DNA of 64,000 bases from Amycolatopsis japonica (GCF_000732925.1 NZ_CP008953.1:5456001-5520000); one strand, 5' to 3'. Positions 48,563-57,802 are shown, counted from the stretch's first letter. Translations and numbers: made by a program. The notes: a model not told the origin generated them from the sequence alone.

Positions 48563-49942
48563 TCAGGAGCCCTCGTGGGGCGGTGTGATCCCGGCGATGC
48601 GGCGGGCGGCGGCGTCGGCGGTGGCGATGCAGGCCGGGAGCCCGACGCCGTGCAGTGTCGCCCCCGCCACGGCGAGCCCCGGGACGTCGGCGACGGCGCG
48701 TTCGATCCGCTCGACGAGTTCGAGGTGCCCGGTGCCGTACTGCGGCAGCCCGCCACCCCATCGGGTCACCAGGGTGTCGATCGGCTCGGCGGTGACTCCG
48801 CTCAGCCGGGCAAGGTCTTCGCGGACCACGCGCACGAGTTCGTCGTCGTCGGCGTGCAGCGCGCCCGGTTCGCCGAAGCGGCCGACCGAGCCGCGCACCA
48901 GCACCGGGCCTTCGCCGTACTGCGCCCATTTGCGGGACGAGAAGGTGAACGCCTTGGCGGCGAACGGCTTTCCGGCGGCGTCCCGCTCGCCGGCGCCGAT
49001 CAGCACGCCGGACGACTCCGGCAGCGCGGTACCCGGCGGGAGCGCGAGCGCGACGACGGCCATCGACGCGAGTTCGACCTCGGCGAACGCCGCAGATGCC
49101 ACGCCCGCAACGCCGTCGAGGAGCCGCCGTGCCGAAGGCGCCGGAACCGCCAGGAGAACGGAGTCGGCGTCGAGGTCGTCGACCTTCCAGCCGTCGGCGG
49201 TGCGTTCGAGCGCCGTCACCGTGGTCCCGGTGCGGATCTCGGCGCGGGACAGCTCCGCGAGCCGCGCGATCAGCGTCCCGAGGCCGCCCAGCAGGGTGCC
49301 GAAGACAGGCGCCGTACTGGGCGACGCGGGCATGAGCGACGCCGCGCCTTCGGTGAGCGAACGCGCGCCGCGGTCCACCGCGGAGGCGAGCCCGGGCATC
49401 GTCGCGCGCAGGCCGAGCCCGTCCGCTCCCCCGGCGTACACCCCGCCGAGCAGCGGATCGACGAGCCGGTCGACCAGTTCGTCACCGAACCGCTCGCGCA
49501 GCAGCGGGCCGAGCGGCACGTCGCCGGCGGGCAGTTCCAGCGGAGACAGCGACGCCTCGGCCTCGACCAGGGCACGGCCCTTCTCCGACAGCACCCCGGC
49601 GACCGCGTCGGCGGACGCGGGAACGCCCATGACCGTGCCCGGCGGCAGGCCGAGCACGGAGCCGCCCGCGTGGATCTTGGCGCGGGCCTTGGTGGGATGG
49701 ACGAGGCTTTCGCCCAGCCCGATCTCGCGGACCAGGGCGAGCGCTTCGGGACGGCGGGCGAGGAAGGCCTCGGCGCCGACGTCGTAGCGTTCACCGGCGA
49801 GTTCGATCGTGCGGAGTTTCCCGCCGAGCGACCCGGTCGCCTCGAAGACGACGATCCGGGCGTCCTCGCCGAGCAGGGTCCGCAGCCGGTACGCCGCGGT
49901 CAGTCCCGAGATACCGCCACCGACGACGGCGACCGTCTTCAC
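48563..49942 (-). CDS. hemG: Coproporphyrinogen III / protoporphyrinogen oxidase (CgoX, HemG/HemY type)
   Basis: 459 residues, GTG start overlapping hemE's stop (GTGA). FAD Rossmann motif VVGGGISGLTAAYRLRTL; ELAGERYDVGAEAFLARRPE is the porphyrinogen-oxidase signature; C-terminal FAD contact GLAVAGATLHGVGLPACI. In actinobacteria with HemQ this enzyme acts on coproporphyrinogen III, making coproporphyrin for HemQ after ferrochelation. Gene order hemE-hemG-hemQ is a tight operon. Confidence 0.95.
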   Translation of the reverse strand: MKTVAVVGGGISGLTAAYRLRTLLGEDARIVVFEATGSLGGKLRTIELAGERYDVGAEAFLARRPEALALVREIGLGESLVHPTKARAKIHAGGSVLGLPPGTVMGVPASADAVAGVLSEKGRALVEAEASLSPLELPAGDVPLGPLLRERFGDELVDRLVDPLLGGVYAGGADGLGLRATMPGLASAVDRGARSLTEGAASLMPASPSTAPVFGTLLGGLGTLIARLAELSRAEIRTGTTVTALERTADGWKVDDLDADSVLLAVPAPSARRLLDGVAGVASAAFAEVELASMAVVALALPPGTALPESSGVLIGAGERDAAGKPFAAKAFTFSSRKWAQYGEGPVLVRGSVGRFGEPGALHADDDELVRVVREDLARLSGVTAEPIDTLVTRWGGGLPQYGTGHLELVERIERAVADVPGLAVAGATLHGVGLPACIATADAAARRIAGITPPHEGS

Positions 49943-51012
49943 GGCCGGAGCTCGTGCACCAGCCCGACCACGCGCGTCAGTACGTCCGGGTCGACGCCGG
50001 GCAGCACGCCGTGGCCGAGGTTGAAGATGTGGCCGTCGGCCGCGCGGCCCTCGGCGAGGATGCGCCGCACTTCGGCCTCGATGACCGGCCAGGACGCGTG
50101 CAGCAGCGCCGGGTCGAGGTTGCCCTGGACCACGCCGCCGCCGAGCCGCCGCACGGCTTCGTCGAGCGGGATGCGCCAGTCGACGCCGACCACGTCGGCG
50201 CCCGCGTCACGCATGGCCACCAGCAGCTCGCCGGTTCCGACGCCGAAGTGGATCCGGGGCACGCCGTAGCCCGCGACCGCGGACAGCACCTTCGCCGAAT
50301 GCGGCAGGACGAACTCGCGGTAGTCCCGCTCCGAGAGCGCGCCCGCCCACGAGTCGAACAGCTGGATCGCGTCGGCCCCGGCGTCGAGCTGCGCGGAGAG
50401 GAAGGTGATCGCCATGTCCGCCAGGCGCCCCGCCAGCTCGTGCCACAGCTCGGGCTCGGAGTGCATGAGCGCCTTGGTGTGCTCGTGGTTGCGGCTCGGC
50501 CCGCCCTCGATGAGGTACGAGGCCAGCGTGAACGGCGCGCCGGCGAACCCGATCAGCGGCGTCTCGCCCAGCGAGCCGACCAGCAGCCGGACCCCCTCGG
50601 CGACCCGCTCCACCTGCTCCGGCTCCAGCACCGGCAGCGCGCGCACGCCCGCGGCGTCGCGGATCGGCTCGGCGACGACCGGCCCGGTACCCGCGACGAT
50701 GTCGATGTCGAGGCCCGCCGCCTTGAGCGGGACGACGATGTCGCTGAAGAGGATGGCCGCGTCGACGCCGTGACGGCGGATCGGCTGGAGCGTGATCTCG
50801 GCGAGCATCTCGGGGTCGAAGCACGCCTCGAACATCGAGGTGCCCTCGCGCAGGGCCCGGTACTCGGGCAGCGACCGGCCTGCCTGGCGCATGAACCACA
50901 CGGGGGTGTGAGCCGGGCGTTCGCCGCGCGCGGCGGCCAGGAACGGCGCCCCGGGCAGGGCGCGTCGGGCCGCCGGGACGGTCTGCGCGGGAGAAGCAAC
51001 TGAAGGAGACAT
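49939..51012 (-). CDS. hemE: Uroporphyrinogen decarboxylase
   Basis: 357 residues from ATG 51010-51012 (a GTG three bases upstream is possible). Signature stretches: HTPVWFMRQAGRSLPEYR with the substrate-binding Arg, AAILFSDIVVPLKAAGLDI, FAGAPFTLASYLIEGG and IHFGVGTGELL. Decarboxylates the four acetates of uroporphyrinogen III. First gene of the hemE-hemG-hemQ operon and divergent from the DUF3000 gene. Confidence 0.97.
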   Translation of the reverse strand: MSPSVASPAQTVPAARRALPGAPFLAAARGERPAHTPVWFMRQAGRSLPEYRALREGTSMFEACFDPEMLAEITLQPIRRHGVDAAILFSDIVVPLKAAGLDIDIVAGTGPVVAEPIRDAAGVRALPVLEPEQVERVAEGVRLLVGSLGETPLIGFAGAPFTLASYLIEGGPSRNHEHTKALMHSEPELWHELAGRLADMAITFLSAQLDAGADAIQLFDSWAGALSERDYREFVLPHSAKVLSAVAGYGVPRIHFGVGTGELLVAMRDAGADVVGVDWRIPLDEAVRRLGGGVVQGNLDPALLHASWPVIEAEVRRILAEGRAADGHIFNLGHGVLPGVDPDVLTRVVGLVHELRP

Positions 51013-51109
51013 CACGGTTCATGGTGCCATGTGCGCTCGGAGGCCTTACTCTCGGCGCGTCTGCGCCCCGAACCGGACGATCGCGTCTTACAGTCGGTTG
51101 GTGACCGCG

Positions 51110-51664
51110 ATGACGTCAGTACCCGATCTCTTCCGTGAAGCCGTCGCGGCGTTGCAATCGGTCCGGCCCCGTCCCGAAGTCCAGCTGGAGACGATGCGCC
51201 CGCCGCAGCGTCTGGCGCCGTGGTCCTACGCGGTGAGCTGCGAGGTGGAAGGGCCGGCGGACGTCCTGGCGTCGGGGCGGCTGGTGCTGCTGCACGATCC
51301 GGACGGCCAGGAGGGCTGGGACGGGGTTCTGCGGCTGGTCATGTACGTCCGCGCGGAACTCGACCGGGAATTGGCGACCGATCCCTTCCTGCCCGCCGTG
51401 GGCTGGTCGTGGCTGACCGACGCGTTGGAGACCTCCGGCGCGGAGTGGACGGCGCTGGGCGGCACGGTCACCGAGACCTCGTCGGCCCGCTTCGGCGACA
51501 TCTCCGGGCCCGCGCGCACCGACGATCTGGAACTTCGGGCGTCGTGGACGCCGACGGACGCCGCGTTGCGGTCGCACGGGCAGGCCTTCTGTCAGGTGAT
51601 GGCGAGCGTCGTGGGGCTGCCGCCGGTCGGCGTGACGCTGTTCGAGCAGCGTCAGTCCTCCTGA
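51110..51664 (+). CDS. DUF3000 family protein
   Basis: 184 residues from ATG 51110 (GTG 51101 would add three residues). Sequence: VPDLFREAVAALQSVRPRPE, QRLAPWSYAVSCEV, GRLVLLHDPDGQEGWDG and the closing FCQVMASVVGLPPVGVTLF. A conserved actinobacterial family without assigned function, often found between hemE and an RNase D gene as it is here. No membrane segments. Confidence 0.88.
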   Translation: MTSVPDLFREAVAALQSVRPRPEVQLETMRPPQRLAPWSYAVSCEVEGPADVLASGRLVLLHDPDGQEGWDGVLRLVMYVRAELDRELATDPFLPAVGWSWLTDALETSGAEWTALGGTVTETSSARFGDISGPARTDDLELRASWTPTDAALRSHGQAFCQVMASVVGLPPVGVTLFEQRQSS

Positions 51665-51674
51665 GGGGCTTCCC

Positions 51675-51693
51675 TCCTCGGCTCAGCCGAGGA
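51675..51693 (+). terminator. Hairpin after the DUF3000 gene
   Basis: TCCTCGGCT-C-AGCCGAGGA, perfect 9-base arms, starting 11 bases after the stop codon. No T run follows. Confidence 0.65.
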
Positions 51694-51715
51694 AACTCGA
51701 CCATCACACCTTCCT

Positions 51716-51776
51716 CAAGTACATGAAGGCCCCCTTCCTTGCGTCTAGCGCAGTGAAGGGGGCCTTCATGTACTTG
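51716..51776. repeat. Intergenic palindrome, TGAA family (61 bases)
   Basis: Outer arms CAAGTACATGAAGGCCCCCT plus TC (51716-51737) and the exact complement ending at 51776; centre TCTAG. Same plan as the 53-base elements with a longer outer stem. Confidence 0.85.
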
Positions 51777-51962
51777 GCTCGAGCGACTCACGTCCAGGGC
51801 GCGCCGGTCCCTAAGCCGCCCTCCCCTAGTCCGCCACGGTCCCGACACGCCGGATTCCCATCAATCGAGACATGGCATTCGGGTTATATTGCGAACACCG
51901 GCCATCTAGCGCCGCTAGGAAAACTAGCGCGGTAGCAAAGGTCCCTTGCTCCCCTCCGCGGA

Positions 51963-52015
51963 TCCGTGAAGGCCTCCTTCACTACCCTCAAGGTAGGCAA
52001 GGAGGCCTTCACGGA
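51963..52015. repeat. 53-base intergenic palindrome (TGAA family)
   Basis: Arms 51963-51986 and 51992-52015 match at 22 of 24 positions, centre CTCAA. Contains GTGAAGGCCTCCTTCAC in the left arm. Total 53 bases, as at 14002-14054 and 30688-30740. Confidence 0.85.
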
Positions 52016-52649
52016 CAGCCGCGAGCCACGAAGGGGCCGAAGCGCCTTCGCTTACCCCATTCGCGAGCCCCTCAGGCCGTCTGTACGACGCCGAAAGTCG
52101 CTTCAGGGCCATCTGGACTAGACCAGCCCCCACCAGCGCGAAGCCGGTCGCTCAGAGGTCTGGACCACCCCGTTCGTGCTAACCCGGCTGTCACCGTCCG
52201 CAACAAGATCGAATCCGCTCACGAACACGCCGAAACGCTTCCGGAGCGTTACCATCACGGTCACCGAGCGGAGCGATCATGACTCTCCGCGAAGTTGATC
52301 AAGCCCCACGCCGGAGGCACATTCCGGCCGCCCCGTGAAGCTCCCGGGCAGAGGCACCGGCAGGTGCACGGCTCATCTGCACAGTCGGTTGGACCCTGGT
52401 AACCCCAGTGCATCGTGTTCTTTCGGCGATGTGTTAGCCACCGGCTGTGTACTAGCCCGATCGTGTTACTACGAACTCCCTGAGTGACCACTGGTTTGAG
52501 ATAGATACCCATTCGATCCCCCCGCGAAGGCCTCAGGGCGGCTACAGTGCCATCGACGACACCACTTTCGGTCTAAAGCTGGCGCGGCTAAACGGCCGAA
52601 AGTCCCGGTGCCGGTCGGGGGGCACGACCGACTCCAGGGAGGTAGTGAC

Positions 52650-53366
52650 GTGGCTACCGTCGGCATTTCTCAGGCCGTCCGATCCACGCCAGCCGGTTCA
52701 TTGCCGGCGAGCATGGTTCCGCACCCGCGGGAAGAGCTTTTTTCCGTGTTGGTGGTCGATGACCACCCGCTGTTGAGGGAGGCAATCTCAGCAAGACTCG
52801 CACAGATGGGTGCGGGCACCGTCCACGAGGCCGCCACGGTGGCCGAGGCGAGGGCGCGAGCACAGGCCACCGGGCCTTGTGACCTGGCGATCCTCGATCT
52901 CGGACTGCCGGATGGCAGCGGCATCGAGCTGGTTACGGAACTCCGTAGCCACGGCTGGCCTCGGGTAGTGGTGCTCGCTTCATCAGACGACCCGTACGCG
53001 GTCAGGTCGGCGTTCCAGGCCGGCGCCCAGGCATACCTGCTCAAGTCGGCTTCGCCGGTCGTGGTGACCGACGGCGTCCGCAGGGTGCTCGAGGGCGGCG
53101 TCTACGCGGACCCGAGCGTCGCACCGGTCTTGGCCACCGGCACCCGGGTCGCCGGCACCGACAACACCCCGCGCGAGCTTTCCGCGCGCGAGGTCGAGGT
53201 GCTGCAGCTCGTGGCCGACGGCCAGAGCAACAAGGAGATCGGCGAGGAACTCAGCCTCTCCGCTCTCACGGTGAAGTCTCACCTCTCCCGCATCGGGCGC
53301 AAGCTCGGCACGGGTGACCGGGCTCAGATGGTGGCGCTGGCCATGCGTGCCGGCGTGATCCGCTGA
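52650..53366 (+). CDS. NarL/LuxR-type response regulator
   Basis: 238 residues, GTG start six bases after AGGGAGGT. Receiver domain (about 31-145): acidic pair Asp37-Asp38 in VLVVDDHPLLR, phosphorylated Asp83 in AILDLGLPDG, Lys in AYLLKSAS. LuxR helix-turn-helix (about 175-235): ELSAREVEVLQLVADGQSNK and ALTVKSHLSRIGRKLGTGDR. A 30-residue N-terminal extension is unusual. No histidine kinase is adjacent, so it is an orphan regulator. The long leader upstream suggests complex control. Confidence 0.93.
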   Translation: MATVGISQAVRSTPAGSLPASMVPHPREELFSVLVVDDHPLLREAISARLAQMGAGTVHEAATVAEARARAQATGPCDLAILDLGLPDGSGIELVTELRSHGWPRVVVLASSDDPYAVRSAFQAGAQAYLLKSASPVVVTDGVRRVLEGGVYADPSVAPVLATGTRVAGTDNTPRELSAREVEVLQLVADGQSNKEIGEELSLSALTVKSHLSRIGRKLGTGDRAQMVALAMRAGVIR

Positions 53367-53434
53367 CAAAGGCGAACAGCCCTGCGGGGCGGGCGGACCA
53401 GGCGCGGTCCGCTCGTCCCGTAGGGTCTTCACCT

Positions 53435-54700
53435 ATGGAAGGCGACCGACCCGGAGCACCGCAGACGGACCCGAAGACCGGCACCGACGACACCGGTGGA
53501 CCGGTCCTGCTGCGTGAGCCCGCCGAGGGCACTCCACCGGTGATCGCCGACGCGACCGCCCTCGCCGAAGCCTGCGTGAAGATCGCGGGCGGCAGCGGGG
53601 CCATCGCCGTGGACACCGAACGCGCGTCCGGCTACCGATACTGGCCCAAGGCCTATCTCGTGCAGCTGCGCCGCGAAGGTGCCGGCTCCTTCCTCATCGA
53701 CCCCATTCCGCTCGAAGGGCAGCTCGAACCCCTCGCGGAAGTGCTCAACAACGCCGAATGGGTGTTGCACGCGGCCTCTCAGGACCTGCCGTGCCTCGCC
53801 GAACTCGACCTGCACCCGAAGAGCCTGTTCGACACCGAACTCGCCGGACGGCTCGCCGGGTACGAGCGCGTCGCCCTCGGCACCCTCGTCGAACTCCTCC
53901 TCGGCTACCAGCTGGAGAAGGGGCACAGCGCCGCCGACTGGTCGAAGCGCCCGCTTCCCGTCGACTGGCTGAACTATGCCGCCCTCGACGTCGAGCTGCT
54001 CATCGAGCTGCGCGAGAAGCTCGAAGCCGACCTGGCCGCCCAGGGCAAGCTCGAATGGGCCCAGCAGGAATTCGAGGCCGTCCGCACGGCGCCGCCGCCC
54101 GCCCCTCGGGCCGAGCCGTGGCGTCGGACGTCCGGGGTGCACAAGATCCGCAGCGCCCGCGGCCTCGCCGCCGTGCGCGAACTGTGGCAGGCGCGCGACG
54201 AGCTCGCCCGCAAACGCGACCGCGCGCCGAGCCGGATCCTGCCCGACAGCGCGATCATCAACGCCGTCACCGCCGACCCGAAGACCGTCGAGCAGCTTCA
54301 GGCGTTGCCGGTGTTCAGCGGCCGGGTGCAGCGCAAGTACACCGCGAGCTGGTTGCGGCATCTGCAGGCCGCCCGCGCGCTCCCCGCCGACGAACTGCCC
54401 ACCCCCGCGCAGCAGACCGACGGACCGCCGCCGGTGAACCGGTGGTCGGACAAGGATCCCGACGCCGCCGCCCGGCTTTCCGCCGCCCGCGCGGCGCTGT
54501 CCGCCATCGCGGAGGACCGGCGGCTGCCGGTGGAGAACCTGCTGCTGCCGGAACTGGTGCGCCGCACCTGCTGGCGTCCGCCGTCGGACCTGAGCGAGGA
54601 TTCCGTCGCCCAGGTCCTGCTAGACGCAGGCGCCCGGCCGTGGCAGGTCGAGCTGACGGTCGCGGCGCTGAGCAAGGCCCTCCACTCCGCCGCCGCCTGA
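53435..54700 (+). CDS. rnd: Ribonuclease D-like 3'-5' exoribonuclease with HRDC domain
   Basis: 421 residues. DEDD exonuclease motifs: Asp60 and Glu62 in IAVDTERASG, HAASQDLPCLAEL (second Asp) and LNYAALDVELLIEL (YxxxD, third). HRDC domain near 215-300 (VRELWQARDELARKRDRAPS then RILPDSAIIN). Matures tRNA and other RNAs from the 3' end. Seven bases from the convergent TetR stop. Confidence 0.93.
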   Translation: MEGDRPGAPQTDPKTGTDDTGGPVLLREPAEGTPPVIADATALAEACVKIAGGSGAIAVDTERASGYRYWPKAYLVQLRREGAGSFLIDPIPLEGQLEPLAEVLNNAEWVLHAASQDLPCLAELDLHPKSLFDTELAGRLAGYERVALGTLVELLLGYQLEKGHSAADWSKRPLPVDWLNYAALDVELLIELREKLEADLAAQGKLEWAQQEFEAVRTAPPPAPRAEPWRRTSGVHKIRSARGLAAVRELWQARDELARKRDRAPSRILPDSAIINAVTADPKTVEQLQALPVFSGRVQRKYTASWLRHLQAARALPADELPTPAQQTDGPPPVNRWSDKDPDAAARLSAARAALSAIAEDRRLPVENLLLPELVRRTCWRPPSDLSEDSVAQVLLDAGARPWQVELTVAALSKALHSAAA

Positions 54701-54707
54701 CCCGCGT

Positions 54708-55364
54708 TCAGCCCTCCAGCAGCGCTCGCGCGGAGCCGCGCAGAACGGCGTCCGGCTCCCCGAGCCCGACGAGCCTCAGCACGCTGTCGGCCCCTTCGAC
54801 GGCGTGTGCCTCGACGTCCAGATCCGGCTGGTCGCGCCGGACGATCGCGATGCTCTCGACGAGCCCGAACACGAGGTCGGTCCGGATCCCCTGGAGGGCG
54901 GGCGTGACCCCCGCCGCCGCGACGAGCGAGCCGTAGACGCGTTTGAGCTCCGCCCGTTCGGCCCGGAACCGCGCCAGCCGCGGCGACGAGATCTCGGGCA
55001 GGAGGTACAGGGCGCCGAGGTTCTGCCGCGCGCTGCCGAGCAGGTGGATGTCCGCGTAGGCCAGCGCCCACAGCCGTGTGCCGACCGGCGCGAGCTTGGC
55101 CGACAGCCCGCCCGCGACGTCCAGTGACGGCCGGACGGTGTCCTCCAGCAGCGCCGCGAGAATGTCCTCTTTGGACGGAAAGTGGTAGTAGAGCGACGCC
55201 TGGCGCAGTCCGGCGCGTTCGGCGATGGCCCTCGTGGTCGTCGCCGCGTAGCCGGCGCCGGTGAACAGCTCCCCCGCGGCGTCCAAGACGGCGAGCCGCG
55301 CCTCGCGCTTGCTCGCCGCGGCGCCGCTGGCTCTCGGTCTGCCCACCCCGGTCGTTTTCGTCAT
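54708..55364 (-). CDS. TetR-family regulator, probable repressor of the permease-carboxylase operon
   Basis: 218 residues. N-terminal HTH: AATTTRAIAERAGLRQASLY followed by YHFPSKEDILAAL. The C-terminal ligand domain is all-helical. It is divergent from the permease gene with a 177-base gap holding a 24-base inverted repeat (55492-55515). Ligand probably guanidine, urea or a related nitrogen compound, by context only. Confidence 0.92.
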   Translation of the reverse strand: MTKTTGVGRPRASGAAASKREARLAVLDAAGELFTGAGYAATTTRAIAERAGLRQASLYYHFPSKEDILAALLEDTVRPSLDVAGGLSAKLAPVGTRLWALAYADIHLLGSARQNLGALYLLPEISSPRLARFRAERAELKRVYGSLVAAAGVTPALQGIRTDLVFGLVESIAIVRRDQPDLDVEAHAVEGADSVLRLVGLGEPDAVLRGSARALLEG

Positions 55365-55491
55365 CTATCCGATCCTGCCATTTCTCCGCGAAGATCTTTG
55401 TTACGTCCGGCGGTCGGCCCAGGTTACCGAATCCGGTATCTGTTAACACCGCGCTTACCCGGCGGAGATCGGAAGGATCCCGCACGCGCTT

Positions 55492-55515
55492 AATTTCGGT
55501 CAGCCGATCGAAATT
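55492..55515. promoter_or_regulatory. Inverted repeat, candidate TetR operator
   Basis: AATTTCGGTC-AGCC-GATCGAAATT, 9 of 10 pairs, 26 bases before the permease ATG and in the divergent region of the TetR gene. Confidence 0.6.
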
Positions 55516-55541
55516 CGGCCCTTGAGACAGGAGCCTCCGCA

Positions 55542-57008
55542 ATGCCTTCCGAAGACCTTTCCGCCTTCGGGTACCGCCAAGAACTTCGCCGGACACTGGG
55601 CGGTTTCTCCGCCTTCGCCGCCGGTTTCTCCTTCGTTTCCATCCTTACGACGGTGTTCCAGCTGTTCGCCTTCGGCTATTCCTTCGGCGACACGCTCTTC
55701 TTCTGGACATGGCCGCTGGTGATCACCGGGCAATTGCTCGTCGCGCTCAACTTCGCCGAACTCGCGGCCCGATTCCCGCTGGCAGGATCGGTTTACCAGT
55801 GGGCGAAACACCTCTCCCCCGGATTCGCGGGGTGGCTCGCCGGCTGGATGATGCTGGTGGGCTGCGTCGTGGCGCTCGCCGGTGCCGCGATCGCGCTGCA
55901 GGTCGTCCTCCCGTCGGTCTGGAGCGGGTTCCAGCTCGTCGGCGGGGATCCGGCGATCACCTCCCCGACCGGCGCCAGCAACGCCGTCCTGCTCGGCACT
56001 CTGCTGATCGTCCTGACGACCGTGATCAACGCGGGCGGCGTGCGGCTGATGGCGCGGATCAACGACGTCGGGGTCGCGGCCGAACTCGTCGGCGTCCTCG
56101 TGCTGATCGTCGGGCTGGCGCTGTTCGCCGTCCGCGGTCCGCAGGTCGTGCTCCAGCCCGCGGGTGAGAGCCCGGGGGCCGGCGGTGTCCTCGCTTCGGC
56201 CTTGATGGCCGCGTATGTGCTGTACGGCTTCGATACCGCCGCCTCCGTCGCGGAGGAGACGAAGGACGCGCGCCGCACCGCACCACGTGCCGTGCTCCGC
56301 GCCCTCCTGATCTCCGGGATCGGCGGGCTGGCCGTCGTCCTCACCGCGCTGATGGCGGCGCCGAGCCTGACCGACGGGCAACTCGCGGGGAAGGGCCTGC
56401 CGTATGTGATCACGGCCGTCTTCGGCGACACCCTCGGCCGGGTCTTCCTCGCCGACGTCGCGATCGCGGTCGTCGTCTGCACCCTGACCATCCAGACCGG
56501 CACGGTCCGGTTGATCTACTCGATGGCCCGCGACGGCGCGCTCCCCGGCGCCAAACGTCTTTCCGCGGTGAACGCCCGCACCGGCACGCCGATCGCGCCC
56601 GCGGTGCTCTCCGGGACGCTCGCCATCGGGCTGCTCCTGCTGAATCTGGGGAATCCGACGATCTTCAGCACCATCACCGGCACTTCGGTGGTCGTGGTCT
56701 ATCTGGCCTATCTGCTGGTGACCGGACCGCTGCTGCTCCGGCGCCGTCAAGGCCGTTTCACCGCCGAACCCGGCCATTTCTCCTTGGGGCGATGGGCTAT
56801 TCCGGTCAACGTCGCGGCAGTAGGGTACGGCGCGATGATGATCGTCGACATCGCCTGGCCACGAGCCGAAATCTACGACCTGGCGGGCACCGGTTCCGTC
56901 TGGGTCCTGTTGTTCCCGATCGAGTTCGTCGGCGCCGCGCTGCTCACCGGCTATCTCTGCTGGCGCCGCCGCTCCGCGCTCACCACGGTTCCCGTCCCCG
57001 CGACCTGA
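55542..57008 (+). CDS. APC-superfamily permease (guanidine/urea operon)
   Basis: 488 residues, about 12 membrane helices. APC features: FGYRQELRRTLGGFSAFAAG at the N-terminus (helix 1), AGSVYQWAKHLSPGFAGWLA and DTAASVAEETKDARRTAPRA. It is the first gene of the operon with two DUF1989 genes, the carboxylase and allophanate hydrolase, so it should import the nitrogen compound that feeds them. Eleven bases separate it from the next start. Confidence 0.9.
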   Translation: MPSEDLSAFGYRQELRRTLGGFSAFAAGFSFVSILTTVFQLFAFGYSFGDTLFFWTWPLVITGQLLVALNFAELAARFPLAGSVYQWAKHLSPGFAGWLAGWMMLVGCVVALAGAAIALQVVLPSVWSGFQLVGGDPAITSPTGASNAVLLGTLLIVLTTVINAGGVRLMARINDVGVAAELVGVLVLIVGLALFAVRGPQVVLQPAGESPGAGGVLASALMAAYVLYGFDTAASVAEETKDARRTAPRAVLRALLISGIGGLAVVLTALMAAPSLTDGQLAGKGLPYVITAVFGDTLGRVFLADVAIAVVVCTLTIQTGTVRLIYSMARDGALPGAKRLSAVNARTGTPIAPAVLSGTLAIGLLLLNLGNPTIFSTITGTSVVVVYLAYLLVTGPLLLRRRQGRFTAEPGHFSLGRWAIPVNVAAVGYGAMMIVDIAWPRAEIYDLAGTGSVWVLLFPIEFVGAALLTGYLCWRRRSALTTVPVPAT

Positions 57009-57019
57009 AGGAAGGTTCC

Positions 57020-57802
57020 ATGAGCACGACATCGACCACGTACGGCGCTCGCGACCACGCGCGCGCCCAAGCGGGCACGGTCACCGAAGCGATGCCGGCC
57101 ATCCCGGCGTCCACCTGGCCGGACCCGCCGCCCGGGATCGACCCGGCGAAGCTGACCTGGGCCGAGACCGTCGCCGGCGGCGGCTACACCCACAAGGTCC
57201 TCGCCCGCGGCACCGAACTGCGGCTCACCGACGTCGAAGGCGACGCCTGCGCGCATGTGCTGCTGTACAACGCCGACCAGCCTTGGGAGCGGCTGAACGT
57301 CGCGGACACGGTGAAGGTCCAGTGGAACGCCTATCTCGGCGAGGCGATCGCGCTGCTTTCGGACCAGGCGCGGGTGCTCGCGACCGTCGTCACCGACGAG
57401 AGCGGGAACCACGACGCTCTCTGCGGGACGTCCACTGTGGACGGACTCAGGCTGTTCACCCTCGCCGCCGCCAAACACGGCCTCACCCCCCGGGATCTCC
57501 CGCCGAGCCTGTCCTTCTTCCAGGGCGTCCACGTGGAGACCGACGGCGGGCTGACGTTCACCGGTTCGGCGGGCCCCGGCAAATCCGTGGTCCTGCGCAC
57601 CGAACTCCCGGTGATCGTCCTGATCGCCAACGTCGCGCACCCGCTCGACCCGCGTCCGGACCACACGGTCACCCCGCTGCGCGTCCTCGCCCAGCGGAGC
57701 GCGCCGTCCACACCGGACAGTCCTGAATGGACAGCGTCGCCCGAAGCACAGCGTGCCTTCGAGAACACCGCCGACTACCTCACCGCTAGGGGCCTGGCAT
57801 GA
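57020..57802 (+). CDS. DUF1989 protein, urea amidolyase-associated type 1 (UAAP1; carboxyguanidine deiminase subunit candidate)
   Basis: 260 residues from ATG 57020. DUF1989 features: ETVAGGGYTHKVLARGTELR, VEGDACAHVLLYNADQPWER, and SGNHDALCGTSTVDGLRLFT with His and Cys residues fit for metal binding. In guanidine-degrading bacteria two such proteins form carboxyguanidine deiminase, releasing ammonia from carboxyguanidine to give allophanate. Older annotations call it urea carboxylase-associated protein 1. Its stop overlaps the next start (ATGA). Confidence 0.88.
   Translation: MSTTSTTYGARDHARAQAGTVTEAMPAIPASTWPDPPPGIDPAKLTWAETVAGGGYTHKVLARGTELRLTDVEGDACAHVLLYNADQPWERLNVADTVKVQWNAYLGEAIALLSDQARVLATVVTDESGNHDALCGTSTVDGLRLFTLAAAKHGLTPRDLPPSLSFFQGVHVETDGGLTFTGSAGPGKSVVLRTELPVIVLIANVAHPLDPRPDHTVTPLRVLAQRSAPSTPDSPEWTASPEAQRAFENTADYLTARGLA

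Larger units (their letters stand above)
51665..52649. other. 985-base gene-free stretch upstream of the response regulator
   Basis: No convincing coding frame: short frames here lack ribosome sites and codon bias. It has a lower GC content than the flanking genes in places (for example GGTTATATTGCGAAC near 51887). It carries three hairpins (51675-51693, 51716-51776, 51963-52015), a perfect 13-base palindrome CTAGCGCCGCTAG at 51906-51918 with a second partial copy just after, and ends in a strong ribosome site AGGGAGGT (52636-52643) six bases before GTG 52650. A long leader or small RNA is possible. Confidence 0.7.

Noticed and set aside
52261..52512. Minus-strand 83-codon frame in the long intergenic stretch
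   Set aside because: No ribosome site, odd amino-acid composition and no known family.
55365..55541. Guanidine-I (ykkC) riboswitch before the permease
   Set aside because: No stretch resembling the conserved core was seen; the gap shows a TetR-type inverted repeat instead.
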